A stretch of DNA of 64,000 nt from Lithospermum erythrorhizon (Eukaryota; Streptophyta; Magnoliopsida; Boraginales; Boraginaceae). How positions within the stretch are numbered: position 1 is the first letter of the stretch; the number at the start of each line of letters is the position of its first letter. The DNA is taken from the NCBI GenBank assembly GCA_019722365.1, contig JADFUC010000891.1, positions 20,185-84,184 on the forward strand, read 5' to 3'. A program made the translations under genes and the position numbers. Below are positions 11,101 through 22,558 of this stretch, in pieces. The notes beneath the pieces were generated by a model. It saw only the letters and a program-made list of their open reading frames with translations. It had not been told where the DNA came from and searched no databases.

Positions 11101-13005
11101 TAGCGTTAACCAATCTGCTTGAAACGAATCTTTAGAGATAGCAGAAAAACTTCCCAGTGCAGTTGCAGAAGTACCAGACCTTAGATAGTGAACGGATGTA
11201 CCAAATCGATGCGATGTACAAAGATGGCCTGATGTGCAGGAATGTACGGATGAGCCAAAAGGTATTACCCAATGTGACAGAATGTGTCCAAATAAATACC
11301 AGAAAGAGGCAGACAATCTTGGCTGCACCTCCACTTTTGCCTGTTGCCCACTGTGGGCGTAAAACAAACCAAATGGCTTGAAGTCAACGTCGTTGAATCT
11401 TGCTCTTCTTGAATTTCTAACTTCACCGTATGTCGATGTCAAAGGCTAATCACGTAACACCACAGCAGGAGCCAGAGGTGGAACTAGTGAATACCAAAAG
11501 CATGCACATATACATCAATCTTGAGGCGAACATCGATGCATCCACCCTCACCAGGCAGCTACTCCAAGCAACAAATGACCCGTGAGAATCGAGACACCGT
11601 GCAACCCAGCTTGACAATTACTTTATTCATCCTCATGAGTCGTACCGTATTAAAGAGTACCTCAGCCGTAACTCTCTAAAAGACATCTCGAGCTACTCCC
11701 GTGATGTTCCATGGCTCCCTTGAGGCCCACTAAAATCGCACGCTAAAAGTGGGCCAGAAGTGCCCTCCTCATTTCGCTCACGACTCAGTGAATCTAACCA
11801 GCTTATTTCCCAGCATCCACACAAAGCTAACCAGAAAATACAAAGCATCATTGTATCCAATACAAAGTTCCACGCCTTCCACTTCGGAAATACATCGAAC
11901 CTATAAATAGACAACGACCTCCCTTGGCTACTCAAAAGCTGAAACTTTCATCTTTGTCAAAGCTTGACTTCGAAGATAACATATTCCTCGTCAAGTGAAA
12001 CAAATGTATAACTTTTGCTACCGATATGCGACCTCCACCATCATCTGTCACTGCCTCTGCCGAGTGATCACAACCATCTTATAGACAGAAAACACTTAAC
12101 CATGAAACACACAACCATCTACTCATGTAAAGATCACTCCTTTCTGAGACACTTGTAGTGCTTGTCTGGAGATCTAGAGCCACGCATGGGTGTGGGATGT
12201 TATTTGACTTTCGCTTGTCAGTATATGTCCTCTTGAAATGCATATCATCGTCGACAGTAGGCGACGGTACCACTCGAGCTCCTTTTACCTTTATTAGATT
12301 TCTCGACTTGGGGCAATCACGTTTCCGGTGTCCTATTCTCTGAAATTGCTGATCATTTTCTCGAACCCACAGGCTTTGTTGAACCTGCTCACCGATTTAT
12401 CACCATTAGTGTTAGCAACTAGTCTGCGCTGACGTCCGTGTAGTACTTGAACATTACTACAACTATCATAAATCCACACATTATGGAGGAAGCGGAATCA
12501 CCAACTTCTTCCAGACAAAGTACACCATTTGTCATAGACTCCTAAAATCTCTATGACATAGGCAAAGGCTAACAAAATCAAGCGACATCCTCGTTCTCAA
12601 TCTTAATATATATATTGCTGGAAATCGATGATATCTTGGTAAGATGATCAGTTTTTAGAGATGTACTCTGCATTGTTAGCTAAACAAAGCGTTGCTTCAG
12701 CCAGCGGCTTATTCGTCGGCTTCTTCGTCATATACATACTCTTAAGCTTGAGCCATATCACGACGCGGTATCTCCTCGAAACCTGCGTGATAACCTCGTC
12801 GTCAAAGCGAAATCAGCGTCTAGTGTGCGCTACTCTACGAGCCATGTTATTGATAGCGATGGCGGTGGGTTTTCCGTTAGAGGAGCAGAGCCCCTCTCGT
12901 TTCAATAGCATGCACGCGATTTTCCGGTGACATTTGCCAGTGAACTGTCAATTTTAATACCTTCGCGCTCATGTAGCGGATTTGGAGCCAAACTCGATCT
13001 TGGTT
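11101..13005. other. Segment between direct repeats, possible non-autonomous element
   Basis: About 1.9 kb lies between the paired repeats. I recognise no integrase or reverse transcriptase. A possible minus-strand zinc-knuckle half (12260-12345) is the only gag-like hint. A TATA-like 'ctataaataga' occurs near 11899 on the plus strand. Codon-like stretches are short and unsupported. Confidence 0.35.
12260..12345 (-). pseudogene. Possible gag zinc-knuckle remnant
   Basis: The minus strand reads 'GHRKRDCPKSRNL'. G-H-x4-C-P is the second half of the CCHC knuckle found in copia and gypsy gag proteins. The first two cysteines are absent (Gln and Arg stand there), so this is a degraded or chance match. 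It lies on the strand opposite to the copia remnants upstream. Confidence 0.25.
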
Positions 13006-13300
13006 GTTATAGCAGGATGCGATCAGACAAAAATTATGTAAGTATAGAAAATAAAGAAACACGAATTTTAATGTGGTATCACAACAATGTTTAAGGGCCC
13101 AATCCACGAACTGACCACTTGAAATTTCTCTATAATGGAAAAACGATTACAAGCTTTGCTTGAAATAGTTGAACTAATGATACTAAGAGTCTTATGAACC
13201 TTTAAGCTATTTGAGTACGAGGAAATAACTCATATACATATGTCATATATGGATAAGACAAATAAATAGTGCTTATAGTCTTTCCAGATGTGGGAGATCG
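13006..13300 (+). repeat. Direct repeat, right copy (about 295 bp)
   Basis: Partner of 10811-11100, with the same word order and spacing. Differences are substitutions and small indels, for example 'gtcctctgatgtgg' against 'gtctttccagatgtgg', which indicates an old duplication. Confidence 0.85.
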
Positions 13301-14337
13301 AGTCACGTGTACTCATAGGGTGAATATTGTTGCCTTATTTGAATAAGATCTTGGAAGATACGATTCTATTAAGCAAAAAGACATTACTTGACGATCAGAA
13401 GCAAGATTTACAAGTATAAAAATAAAGAATGAAAGAAGGACCGATTCATTGAATATCTATGGAAGTTTTAAGTTTATAGTAATATTTTCTATAAACGTTG
13501 GATGTCTTACCTTATATAAGGGCTAATGCGGAGCGATTGAAAGTGAAGCGAAATAAGAGAGACTGCATATTGTATTGAAACATCTGACTTTATGAGAGTG
13601 ACACATTGTGTAAATTTGAATATGCAGTTATTTATATAGCTCGCTTTAGTATTGGCCTGGCTATGCGTGGCCTTTGGATTCTTGATCTTTATTTTAGTGA
13701 AAGATCGCGTGGTTGATACATCTTAAGGATAGTAGTGTGTAGTGAAGGATAGGGATGTTATAGTCGAGGAGGCTTTGAGCACTCTACGTTAGGATTGGAG
13801 TAGAATAGGCGAAGAAAATGAGAGCATTCGAGTAAGACTATTTGTAATTGTTGATCGTATTGGAATCGCCCAAGCTAGACAAAGCGCCCCCAGGGCGTGA
13901 GTCTTCTTTGGCGTTGAGCCAGATTCTGTATGTGTTTTTCTTGATTATTTTGCCTTCATTAGTTGTTGGTCTTAGGGAATTGTAATTTGTTTGTCACCTT
14001 GTTATCTGGGGTAGATACATAATTTTAGTTTTGGTAATATTTCTCATATTGTAAATTCGTTTGTGAGCCTTACAGTGCTCGTAAGGGCTTACTTGTAGAT
14101 AATTTTATTTTGGAAGCGAACTCCCTCTAAATTTATAGGCACCTACGGAAAGATGGTGAATTAATTTTAAAAATATTGTATTCATACAAGAGTTGATCCA
14201 TTGATGAATCGATTGTTACTTTTCATTTACAAAGTCATTTGTTATTCTCGTATTTTCTCTGTTAGCTCCCTAAAACCGTTGAATAATGCCCCTTATAGAG
14301 TCTCACATGCCAAATCTTTGTATGTATAGTCACATAA
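13301..14337. other. Intergenic, no gene recognised
   Basis: Between the repeat segment and the MITE downstream of the WSD-like gene. No long open frame and no element motif seen. The composition shifts to AT-rich toward 14.3 kb. Confidence 0.4.
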
Positions 14338-14583
14338 TATTCTCTCTGTTCCTAAAAAATCGTCCATTTTTAATTTTTGATTTTTAATAGTTGAATACAG
14401 CCGTAGATATTTTTTGTGTTTATAATATTTATGAAAAATATATCGATAAAAAATATATTTAAAATTTTTAAATTAATATATTTTTCATCCAAATATTATA
14501 CAATATGACAAAATATTTATGGTCAGTTATTATTAAAAATTAAGCATAGTACTTTAAACTACTTAGCTTGATAAGGGAGGAAA
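14338..14583. mobile_element. Stowaway-like MITE (degenerate)
   Basis: Starts at TA with 'ttctctctgttcctaaaaaa', the CTCCCTCYGTTCC-type end typical of plant Stowaway (Tc1/mariner) MITEs, and ends near 'gataagggagg'. The interior shares words with the MITE at 33856-34089: 'tttttaatagttgaa', 'ccgtagatattttt', 'atatatttttcatc' and 'aatattatacaa'. The right inverted end is eroded. It lies about 100 bp beyond the stop codon of the WSD-like gene. Confidence 0.7.
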
Positions 14584-14645
14584 CAAGAAAGATATCCATG
14601 TAGAATTTTGAAAGATGGTACACCTATATATAAGTGGGATCCTTA

Positions 14646-14651
14646 TTTATT
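14646..14651 (-). terminator. Candidate polyadenylation signal of the WSD-like gene
   Basis: AATAAA on the minus strand, about 30 nt after the predicted stop at 14682-14684. This is a plausible near-upstream element. Plant signals are loose, so support is positional. Confidence 0.45.
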
Positions 14652-14681
14652 GAACATATAAATGAATATCGTTCACTTGTA

Positions 14682-17600
14682 CTATATTGATTTGGTCAAT
14701 GGAGAAGTACCAACAGCTTCTCTATATATCATTTGGAAAGCCTTGTTCATGCACAATTTGAACTTGTTAGGGTCAATGAAATCTTTCTCCACTGAAATTG
14801 CAACCCTTAGATATCCCATGTAGCTCATTATCAATACAGATAGACTCTGCAAACAAGTAGTAAAATCAAATTAAATTGATGCAAATAGACGAATTAGGTA
14901 TATATTATATTTGTAGTTGTTATTATTAGTACTTGAGCAATTAAGTATTTAAAGTAAATTGAGTGTTTAATCGAAGGAAAAGTAATTTGATCTGGACAAG
15001 CGATTGGGATTTCATAGATTTCAATAATATTAAGTTGACATATAACTACGCCGTAAGTGCTTAGTTCTCAGTATTTAATGTTATAATTTCCTTAATACAA
15101 GCATGATAACAACTGAATAAAATTACTATTTAAAAAATAGATTGACAATCTTTTGAACAAAGACCGTCCTTATAAAATAGGATGAACATGATTTTTCACT
15201 ACTTGTTCAATTATTTTTATCCGAAAAATAATCCGGTTTACATCGTTAATGACTCTTTCCTTCCTCCACAACACCCCACCTTGGTACTATATAACAAAAT
15301 ATTTTTAGTTGAATAAGATTATTTCAAGATTAAAAATTATTATTTTTAAATGATTATTCAAAGATCTCATTTATTTTAAATTATAAAAAATCGAAATACC
15401 TGGGGGGCACCAGCAACAAAAAAGTACAACCCTTTAATTGGATGGCCAGCTAAGGCCATTTGATCAAGAGGTCCAATCATGTTGGAGATGGCCATGCTTG
15501 AGTTCTTTAAGGTGCTATGAATGTATTCTGCTGTTGCCTATTCCATACGGCATAACAATTAACATTATATTCAATGTACATACAACAACATGAATTAACA
15601 TGTTAATTGCATATATGATACTTGTAAGGTGTTCAAGTTGCATTTTGATATCATAAAGTGACACTATAATATATTTGGTCTCTGAAAGTGATATAAATGT
15701 GGCAATATAGTTCTTAAAAGTGGTCAATATCATTGCACATTCGTTCCTGATTTTAACGTCTAAAATAAGGACGAAAATATGCAATATTTGTAAGATAGTG
15801 AGACCAAAGTGCACTCGTATGTATACTGTCAATGATCAAATGTGCTATAATGTAACTTTTTGGGATCAAAGTGCAACTTGACCATTCTTATTGGGACCAT
15901 ATCCGCAATTTATCATATATATATTTAGTTTGTTTATGTATTATTGACTCTTGTCCATGTATGCATTGAATTGGTTGGGTTGCTTCTGGGGGAAAACATA
16001 ATTGGCCTGGGCACGATCTTAACCTTGACAAGCCTATTACTAAAAACAGAAAACATAGTACAAAGTAATTCTGAAACATCATTAAATTATGTTTTGATTA
16101 TTATATTGAAGAATCGAAAGAAAAGACATACCTCAGGGCCTCGGAGTCTTCTGAGAGCATCTAAGAATTTACCAGTGAGTAAAACAGAAGCTGAATCTCT
16201 CTTTTTCTTGATAATTTGATGTGCTTTAATTACGAAATTGAGGGGATTTGACCACTCTGAATTAGTGAACTCTGGCAATGGTATATGCAAGAATGCAAAA
16301 TGGTTGCCCCAAGGGGTATTTGTTTTAGGCTTAAGCATATCACTAACTGACTTGTAACCTCCCACAGTTCTGGTGTTGAGCAACACAAGTGCAGTACTAT
16401 TTGCATAGCTTGATTCTTTTTCTTCGTCTTGCATGTACATTCGAGTTCCCATCATAATTATTCCAGTAATCACATCATTTATCGTCTAAAGAAAATTAAT
16501 GAAATGATTAACCAATGCTGTAACAAGGATATGCTGTATGCATTCATGGTAACATGCCCTCTCTAATTTTTGACAGATCATTATACCTAGTAGCTATATG
16601 TAACTGTCGCGTTAAGATCATCACCTTATCTCATTCATGGAACGTAGGCACACAACTATTCGTACATGTAAGTTGGTGGACGAAAACTAAAATTAAAATT
16701 GTACTATGACTATTAGTGTGTCATCGACTGTAACACTAATCGATAACTCAATATGGTAGATATTTAACCCATAATTACCTCATTATAATATGGAGTCATT
16801 CAAGAATAATTCATAATAAGTGAAATATGGAACAATACTAATTAATATGCATGAGAATTGAAAGTATGTATTAATTGTCCATTAAAGTAAGAGTTATGAA
16901 CTTACCACATTGAGCTTATCTTTTATTTGTTTGATAGAGTCGAGAGGAAAGGACATAGTATTGACAACTCTAGGTCGAAACTCGACTCCATCATCGCCAG
17001 ATCGAATAGGTGTTAGATCATCTTCCATCAATTTGCTTCTCAAAACTCCCCACCCAAAATCTGATAATGTGTACATAAACCTTTTGATATACCTAGGGGT
17101 ATTTCTAAGGAAATTATGTGTATTTGGCCCATTTAGTGGCTTTGTTTCACGAGAAGGGAATGTTAAGGGAAGGATAGGATTATCAACTCTTTGTAGACCA
17201 GATAGAACAACTCCCATTAATGTGTAACCATCTCCAAGTGCATGATGAAGTTTGAATATTATTGTACCAGCTGCATAGCTTGTTGTTTGTTTAACTAAAT
17301 GAACTTCCCAAAGTGGCCTGTTTTGTGATAATGGCTCCATTGATATATTTGAAATATACCCCGTCACATACTTATCCCAAAATTCAATGGATTTTTCTGT
17401 TGGTAATTTCGGGATTATGATATGATCTTCAAATTCCACATCAACTTGCTTCCATTTCCTCAATCCATCTTCTCCTACAACCTGTTTAGTTGAAATTTCT
17501 AATATAAGCTAAGTCTCAATGAAATCAAACATAAAAAACGAACAATAAGTCTCCAACATATACATGTGGATTTCTAATTATGTTGTAGAGGGCTGAGGGT

Positions 17601-18824
17601 AAAGTGCAATGCGTTAGGGGAAAAAAATTTAGTAACTAGCTCAAATAATCACGGGGCTAACAAGGAAAATAAGCCATATATTTAGGATATATACTTCAAC
17701 TGATCAAATTGAATATCTAAGAAATCAGGCCAACCAAAGATTCAGTTGGATCTGCCCACCCAACGCCCGTGGAAAGGTGATACTACTAACTCGGGTATGA
17801 TATGACATATATAACGCAAAGTTTAACGAGAATTAATAGTCAATTTGGTCCAACTAAGTAAAATATAGTTGCGATTTGGTCCTAGTTAATGACAGTGTTG
17901 AATTATGCAATTCGATCCCTAAATTGAAGGAACCATGAATTTATTTATTCCGTCTAAGCTCTCTAAGTGATTTACACGGGTCACATGAATAGTTCACGAT
18001 TCCGTCTATTTTGTTGGAAACGTGATGGATTTATATAATAAATATTTATATGTATACTGAATAATAATGATCTATTTAATTATATTAATATGTATTACAT
18101 AAATTGTATATTACATGCATGAGCTGCTGCTCAAATCTCTCTATGGAGAGCTTATTAGAATATAAATAATTATATCTTGTCTCTATATCTATATTCATAA
18201 CATGCATACTTATTTATAGTGTAACATTCTCCGAATATCGCATGAAATGCCATTAATAATATCACTAGCTACAATTCTTGTAAATTGAATGGTATCTAGT
18301 TTTTTTAATTTTCTTCCATCTATTTCTCTCCATGCAAAGTACGGTTGTTATTCTAACATATCTGATGACCATATTGTAACATTATGTGGACTTTTTTAGA
18401 AACTGTCTTAGCTTGTTTTGGATTATTTTTATTGATTAATTATGCGAAATGAATATGGTCTGCAATGTGACTATAATATTCATTTAATATAATCAATTAA
18501 TTGATGAAAAAAATAAAAACAAGCCAAGCCTAAATATACAACACAATAACAAATAATTTGAACCAAATCGTAAATGGATCACATTTATAGAGATTGACAA
18601 TTAATTAAGTCTTTCACCAATTATAATGTTACCATGATAGAAGAAAAGCGAGGATTGAGGGGCATAATCACATCCTTCAAATGTGGGACGATCAGTGATT
18701 CATCAATGGGGACTTCTGATTCCATAACAGCTACAACCATTAGTGATAATGCAGAGCTATTCAGATATTGTGCACCGGGACTTGCAGGTGAAAATATAGC
18801 ATCCTCTTGCTTCTCAAACTCCAT
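14682..18824 (-). CDS. WSD-type wax ester synthase/diacylglycerol acyltransferase, 5 exons
   Basis: Exons on the minus strand: 18824-18633, 17481-16906, 16485-16132, 15537-15400 and 14846-14682 (stop TAG). All four introns are GT-AG and phase 0. The coding length is 1425 nt, or 474 aa, close to the usual 470-520. Exon 1 has the family's 'SPxxQYLNSSALSLMVVA' and 'NPRFSSIM' blocks. Exon 2 carries the catalytic HHALGDG (His143, His144, Asp148) and 'PLSQNRPLWEVHLV'. Exon 3 begins 'TINDVITGII'. Exon 4 has 'NSSMAISNMIGPLDQMALAG' and 'PIKGLYF'. Exon 5 ends in the DUF1298-type C-terminus. Known family members transfer acyl-CoA to fatty alcohols (wax esters) or to diacylglycerol, usually at the ER. 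An in-frame ATG at 18911 exists, but the family N-terminus and a TATA box at 18934-18944 favour 18824. No internal stop was seen, so the gene looks functional. Substrate is inferred from the family only. Confidence 0.9.
15634..15880. mobile_element. MITE in intron 3 of the WSD-like gene
   Basis: About 247 bp bounded by inverted repeats of roughly 34 bp. The left end begins 'caagttgcattttgatatca', and the right end reads inward as 'caagttgcactttgatccca'. Both continue with an 'aaagt(g/t)acattat'-type block. The interior repeats motifs such as 'ggtctctgaaagtg' and 'gagaccaaagtgcact'. It lies wholly inside the intron, away from the splice sites. Superfamily not determined and target duplication not clear. 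Confidence 0.75.
18409..18533. mobile_element. Foldback MITE-like element in intron 1
   Basis: The left arm 'cttagcttgttttggatt' through 'gattaattatgcgaaatg' pairs with the right arm 'catttaatataatcaatt' through 'aaaacaagccaagcctaa'. This makes an imperfect inverted repeat spanning nearly the whole 125 bp. It is AT-rich and about 100 bp downstream of the exon 1 donor site. Confidence 0.6.
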
Positions 18825-18933
18825 GTTGATAAATTCTACAACTAGTTTAATTGTTTCAACCTTTCTTATGTATAGTAAGAAGTTTTTATTATTTGAATTG
18901 TTCAATGTCATATGAGATGATGAGAGAATGATG

Positions 18934-18944
18934 AATATATATAG
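18934..18944 (-). promoter_or_regulatory. TATA box candidate for the WSD-like gene
   Basis: The minus strand reads CTATATATATT. It lies about 110 nt upstream of the preferred ATG (18824) and about 25-30 nt upstream of 18911, so transcription would begin around the upstream ATG and leave a 5' leader of about 85 nt. No other core element was identified. Confidence 0.5.
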
Positions 18945-19459
18945 AAAATGTATGGCTCAGAAGTTACTCGTACTAAAGGCATGCAATGCAAGACTGAGTG
19001 CGAAAATCATTATAGAGGTGGGAACGGATAGCAGTAAATGAGGAAGATGGGGATTTAAATTAGAATTTATTCTCCATCTTTTATCTCCCAAGTCCTAGCC
19101 ATGCATAGGATGATATAGGACTGTAAAATAATGTAAATTATTTAAATTTTTTAGTTTAGGATAACACGATTATGATAGGATTGACATTGAGACGTTTTTT
19201 TATTCCATTATTTATTCTATGTTCTTATTTTATAATGAAAATTTATATCATACGACTCGGGGTTCAGTCTGAATAGAATTGAACCATGATTTGTGTGTTC
19301 TTTCGAACATTGTTGAATCAAAGATAATTTCTAAATCGAATTGTTCATATTGAATAAATTAAAAAACAAATTAAAAAACAGTGAGACAGGAAAAACTCAC
19401 TTGTTTGCGATCCAAGTGGTGCATAATTATGCCCGAGACAAGTTAAATATACAAAAAAA
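18945..19459. other. Proximal upstream region of the WSD-like gene
   Basis: No gene seen. This is the short promoter-proximal interval between the TATA candidate and a Stowaway-like MITE. No recognised cis-element that I would defend. Confidence 0.4.
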
Positions 19460-19694
19460 TACTTACTCCAGTCCATTTTAATTAACTTTCTGACATATCG
19501 AGGTAAATATTTGATCTTCAATTACTCTTTAATTATATTATTAAAAAAATTAAAAATTAATATTATGAAAGTATTTTAAAGGCAATCCAATTATATAAAT
19601 TTTATATTTTTAGAATAAGAAATAATTAATAATTGATGGTCAAAGTTTAATTTCAAAAAAGTCAAACGACAATTAAAATGGATTGGAGGGAGTA
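19460..19694. mobile_element. Stowaway-like MITE upstream of the WSD-like gene
   Basis: 235 bp with near-perfect 24-bp inverted ends. The left end is TACTTACTCCAGTCCATTTT and the right end reads inward as TACTCCCTCCAATCCATTTT, both continuing AATT. TA sits at each outer boundary, as in Tc1/mariner-type target duplication. AT-rich, no coding capacity. It lies about 515 bp upstream of the TATA candidate, so it could influence the promoter; that is inference. Confidence 0.85.
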
Positions 19695-19939
19695 TTGATG
19701 TAATTTTAACAATTGAATTTAATTTTTTTTTAAATTGAGACGAGGTATTTGCATAACATTTAATGGTACCCTGTTATTACATGTCCTAGACCCACTTGTC
19801 ATGTCGCAAAACAACAATTTTTTTTATTTGTAAATTAACCATGAAGAGTACGATTATATAATATTACAAATTACGAATAAAAATATTGAGTATTATAAAT
19901 AACGAATACAGAAATTCCTAACTAAGAACAGTTAAAGAA

Positions 19940-20954
19940 TACCTGCTTGTGGAAGTTTGGGTCAGATCCCACCAGATTATTAAGCCATCGACATAAAACA
20001 ACAATTTATTCGGAAGAAGTTTTCTAAATTTTACTACATGTCACTCTCTAAGACCTCTCTTTCAAACTTTAACCTTAATCACACAAGTCAATCCATAAAA
20101 CATAAACTCCCCAAAATACTTTACATCAGTTTGCCAAAATACGTGAAATAAAATCAACTCAGTCTGAAATCCAATACAACATGACTAAAACAGAAACAAC
20201 AACTACAACAACTAGACAAGACTGTGAGGATCATCTCCCACCCGTCGCTCACCTAAGCTCCAAACCACGATCGCACAAACAAGACGAAGATGTCAAAGTC
20301 GCCACCTGTCAACCTGACACGAAAAATCATGCCGCCCAAGACGAATAGGGTGTAAGCTGCGAAGCTTAGTGAATACTTATCACAGGGGTGGAACTTAGTC
20401 CACAAACAACGAAATGGTAAAATATAGCTAGGAGTCATATATATCCAAGATAAACCTCCAAGAATAAAAAGAAAGATACATATCAAGGCCATAACTTATG
20501 ATTTCAAGGAAATTCTTATACATGCTATAACATAATACAATCTAAGGTCTCAATAAGGAAATCAATCTCAAGGTAAAAATCATACATTCCCCCATGGAAC
20601 AACATATCGTAGTTCAAGCATGTCTCATTGAGAATCAACCAAAGATAGAAATCATACAATCCACATGGAAACTATAACCATGAAAGTCCAAGTAGATACC
20701 ACCGATTAGAACTATCAATCATCCATCTCCAAATTTCTCAACTGCTCTACCTCAAAAGCGACCAACATCACAATATACAACTCAACCAACTCAAACATAT
20801 CCGACTTTCTACCACTAATGCATATAAACAGCCTCGGCTGCTTGAGGAGAACAACACACTCGTCTTGTCGTACAAAGGCAATAACAACACACTCAATGTC
20901 GAAATGCAGAGGCAATAACAACACACTTTCAATCACAGGAAATGCGGGGGCAAT
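19940..20954 (-). mobile_element. Gypsy LTR, part 1 (interrupted by a CACTA element)
   Basis: Contains 'gggtgtaagctgcgaagctt' at 20349-20368 and 'cacaggggtg' just after, matching the minus-strand solo LTR (about 49443) and, inverted, the plus-strand LTRs (about 55300 and 62000). Also 'gccgcccaa.acga' and 'gaggatc.tc.c' blocks in the same order. The region 20865-20954 is a tandem of units with 'ggcaataacaacacact'. The outer end near 19940-19950 is uncertain. The LTR resumes at 32414. Confidence 0.75.
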
Positions 20955-20984
20955 CACTCTCTAGAAATCTGGGCAAAAGAGACG

Positions 20985-21530
20985 CCCGATCCCGTCTCCA
21001 AACCGTCTCTATTTGTCAATTGGAGACGGGATGGGTCGAGAGACCCTACCGACTCCTTTATCGTCTCTAAATCACTACCCGTCTCCATTCCGACTCAAAA
21101 CCAAGCCCGCATATTTTTCGGGCTTCAACCGACTCCAAACCGTCTCCACACAACCCGTCTCCAAACCGTCTCCATGATCCCGACTCCATACCGTCTCCAT
21201 GATCCCCGACTCGAGCCGTCTCCATGTTACCCGACTCAAGCCGTCTCCATGTTACCCGACTCCAAACCGTCTCCATGTTCCCCGACTCCCAAACCCGTCT
21301 CCATGTTAACCCGTCCAAACCGTCTCCATATTCCCGACTCCAAACCGTCTCCATATTCCCGACTGCAAACCGTCTCCATGTTCCCGACGGCAAACCCGAC
21401 TCCACATAGAACCGACTCACGACCGACTCCATTCCCTGTAAATGTAATCCGACTCCTACCCGACTCCATCATTGGAAGACCGATGCAAAAATTCAAACTC
21501 CCGTCTCCAGCCCGTCTCCATCCGACACCC
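20985..21530. repeat. Left subterminal motif array of the CACTA element
   Basis: Roughly two dozen copies of (A/C)CCG(T/A)CTCCA(T/A), alternating CCGTCTCCAT and CCGACTCCA, spaced 10-20 bp and mostly in one orientation. Such subterminal repeats are the binding sites of the TnpA-type protein in En/Spm; that role here is inferred. Open frames through this block (21067-21432 and others) are repeat artefacts. Confidence 0.85.
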
Positions 21531-22558
21531 CTTACGCATTTTTTTTAAAAAAAGCGGCCCGATTCTTTGCAATAAGATGCGACGCGGTTCCTGAAAACCC
21601 ATCAAATCATAAAAACAAATATCAAAAGATTCAATTCATCGACTCATACAAACAAATATAAAAACATCAAAGATTCAAACATATAAATATAACAATTCAT
21701 AGAACAAATACATATTAAACATCATATTCATATATAAAAGTCAAACATTCATTCATATAAATATCAAAACGTATTAAGCAGTTTATTCATATAAACATCA
21801 AACATTAATTTATATAAAACATCAAACATTCAACCTAAAATTAAAAAAAAAAAAACCAAATTACCTATTTGAAACTTGGCAAAAATATTTCACAACAAAA
21901 GTAACAAATATAAATTTAAAATATATTAACAAATATAAATTACATCTGAGAAATAAAAAATTCAATTCAAGTATTAATCATTACCTCTTTAAAGTGACCT
22001 ACAAAATAAAATAAAATTTAATGTTAGTAGACAATAAAATTATGGAAATGAAATTAATAACATAAAAAAAATGATATTATGTGGTGGGTTTGGGGAAAAA
22101 AAATGGTTGGAATGATGATAATGTGAGATATATATAGGGAATGAGATTCTGGAATCCTGTCTCCATCCCATTAAGCCATACCGTCTCCATTTGAAAGTGG
22201 CTTTTTAATTTCCCTCAATTTTGTAGGAGGCGGGAAATGCGAAGTTAGCTTGTCTCCATCCATCTCCATTTGTCATACTGTCTCCATCCTTTTGTCTCCG
22301 TGCGGAAAAAGTGCAGACATTTATTCCAAGCCCCGTCTCCATCCCAACTACATAGGCGTCTACTTGAGAAAAAAAATACAGTTTTGCAAACCAAACTCCC
22401 TGTCATAAACACAATATGAAGAAGCAATAAATACATATCACAGTTTTTTAACACAATATCAAGAAGCAATAAATACAAAATACACCACTACACTCATTGT
22501 GCATTTCAATATGAAGAGTTTAATAAGTTGCAAATTACTATATGAAACACTTGGAACT
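21531..22558. other. CACTA noncoding spacer
   Basis: AT-rich spacer with 'aaacattcatataaatatcaaa' style simple repeats (21600-21840). A smaller second group of CCGTCTCCAT-type motifs follows at 22155-22345. No gene seen. Confidence 0.6.

Noticed and set aside
11899..11909. TATA-like box 'ctataaataga' as the promoter of a host gene
   Set aside because: No open frame or exon structure follows it. It may be an old LTR promoter, but that cannot be shown.
18824..18911. Upstream in-frame ATG at 18911 as the WSD start
   Set aside because: The added 29 residues (Asn-rich, hydrophobic) do not resemble the family N-terminus, and the TATA position puts transcription start close to that ATG. Not fully excluded.
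18634..18915. 93-codon plus-strand frame over exon 1 of the WSD-like gene
   Set aside because: It is the antisense shadow of the true exon, whose family motifs are on the minus strand.
21067..21548. Several overlapping open frames of 60-124 codons on both strands with repetitive Trp-Arg-Arg or Pro-Ser-Pro text
   Set aside because: They are read-throughs of the CCGTCTCCAT/CCGACTCCA array; the period keeps frames open on both strands. No start context and no family.
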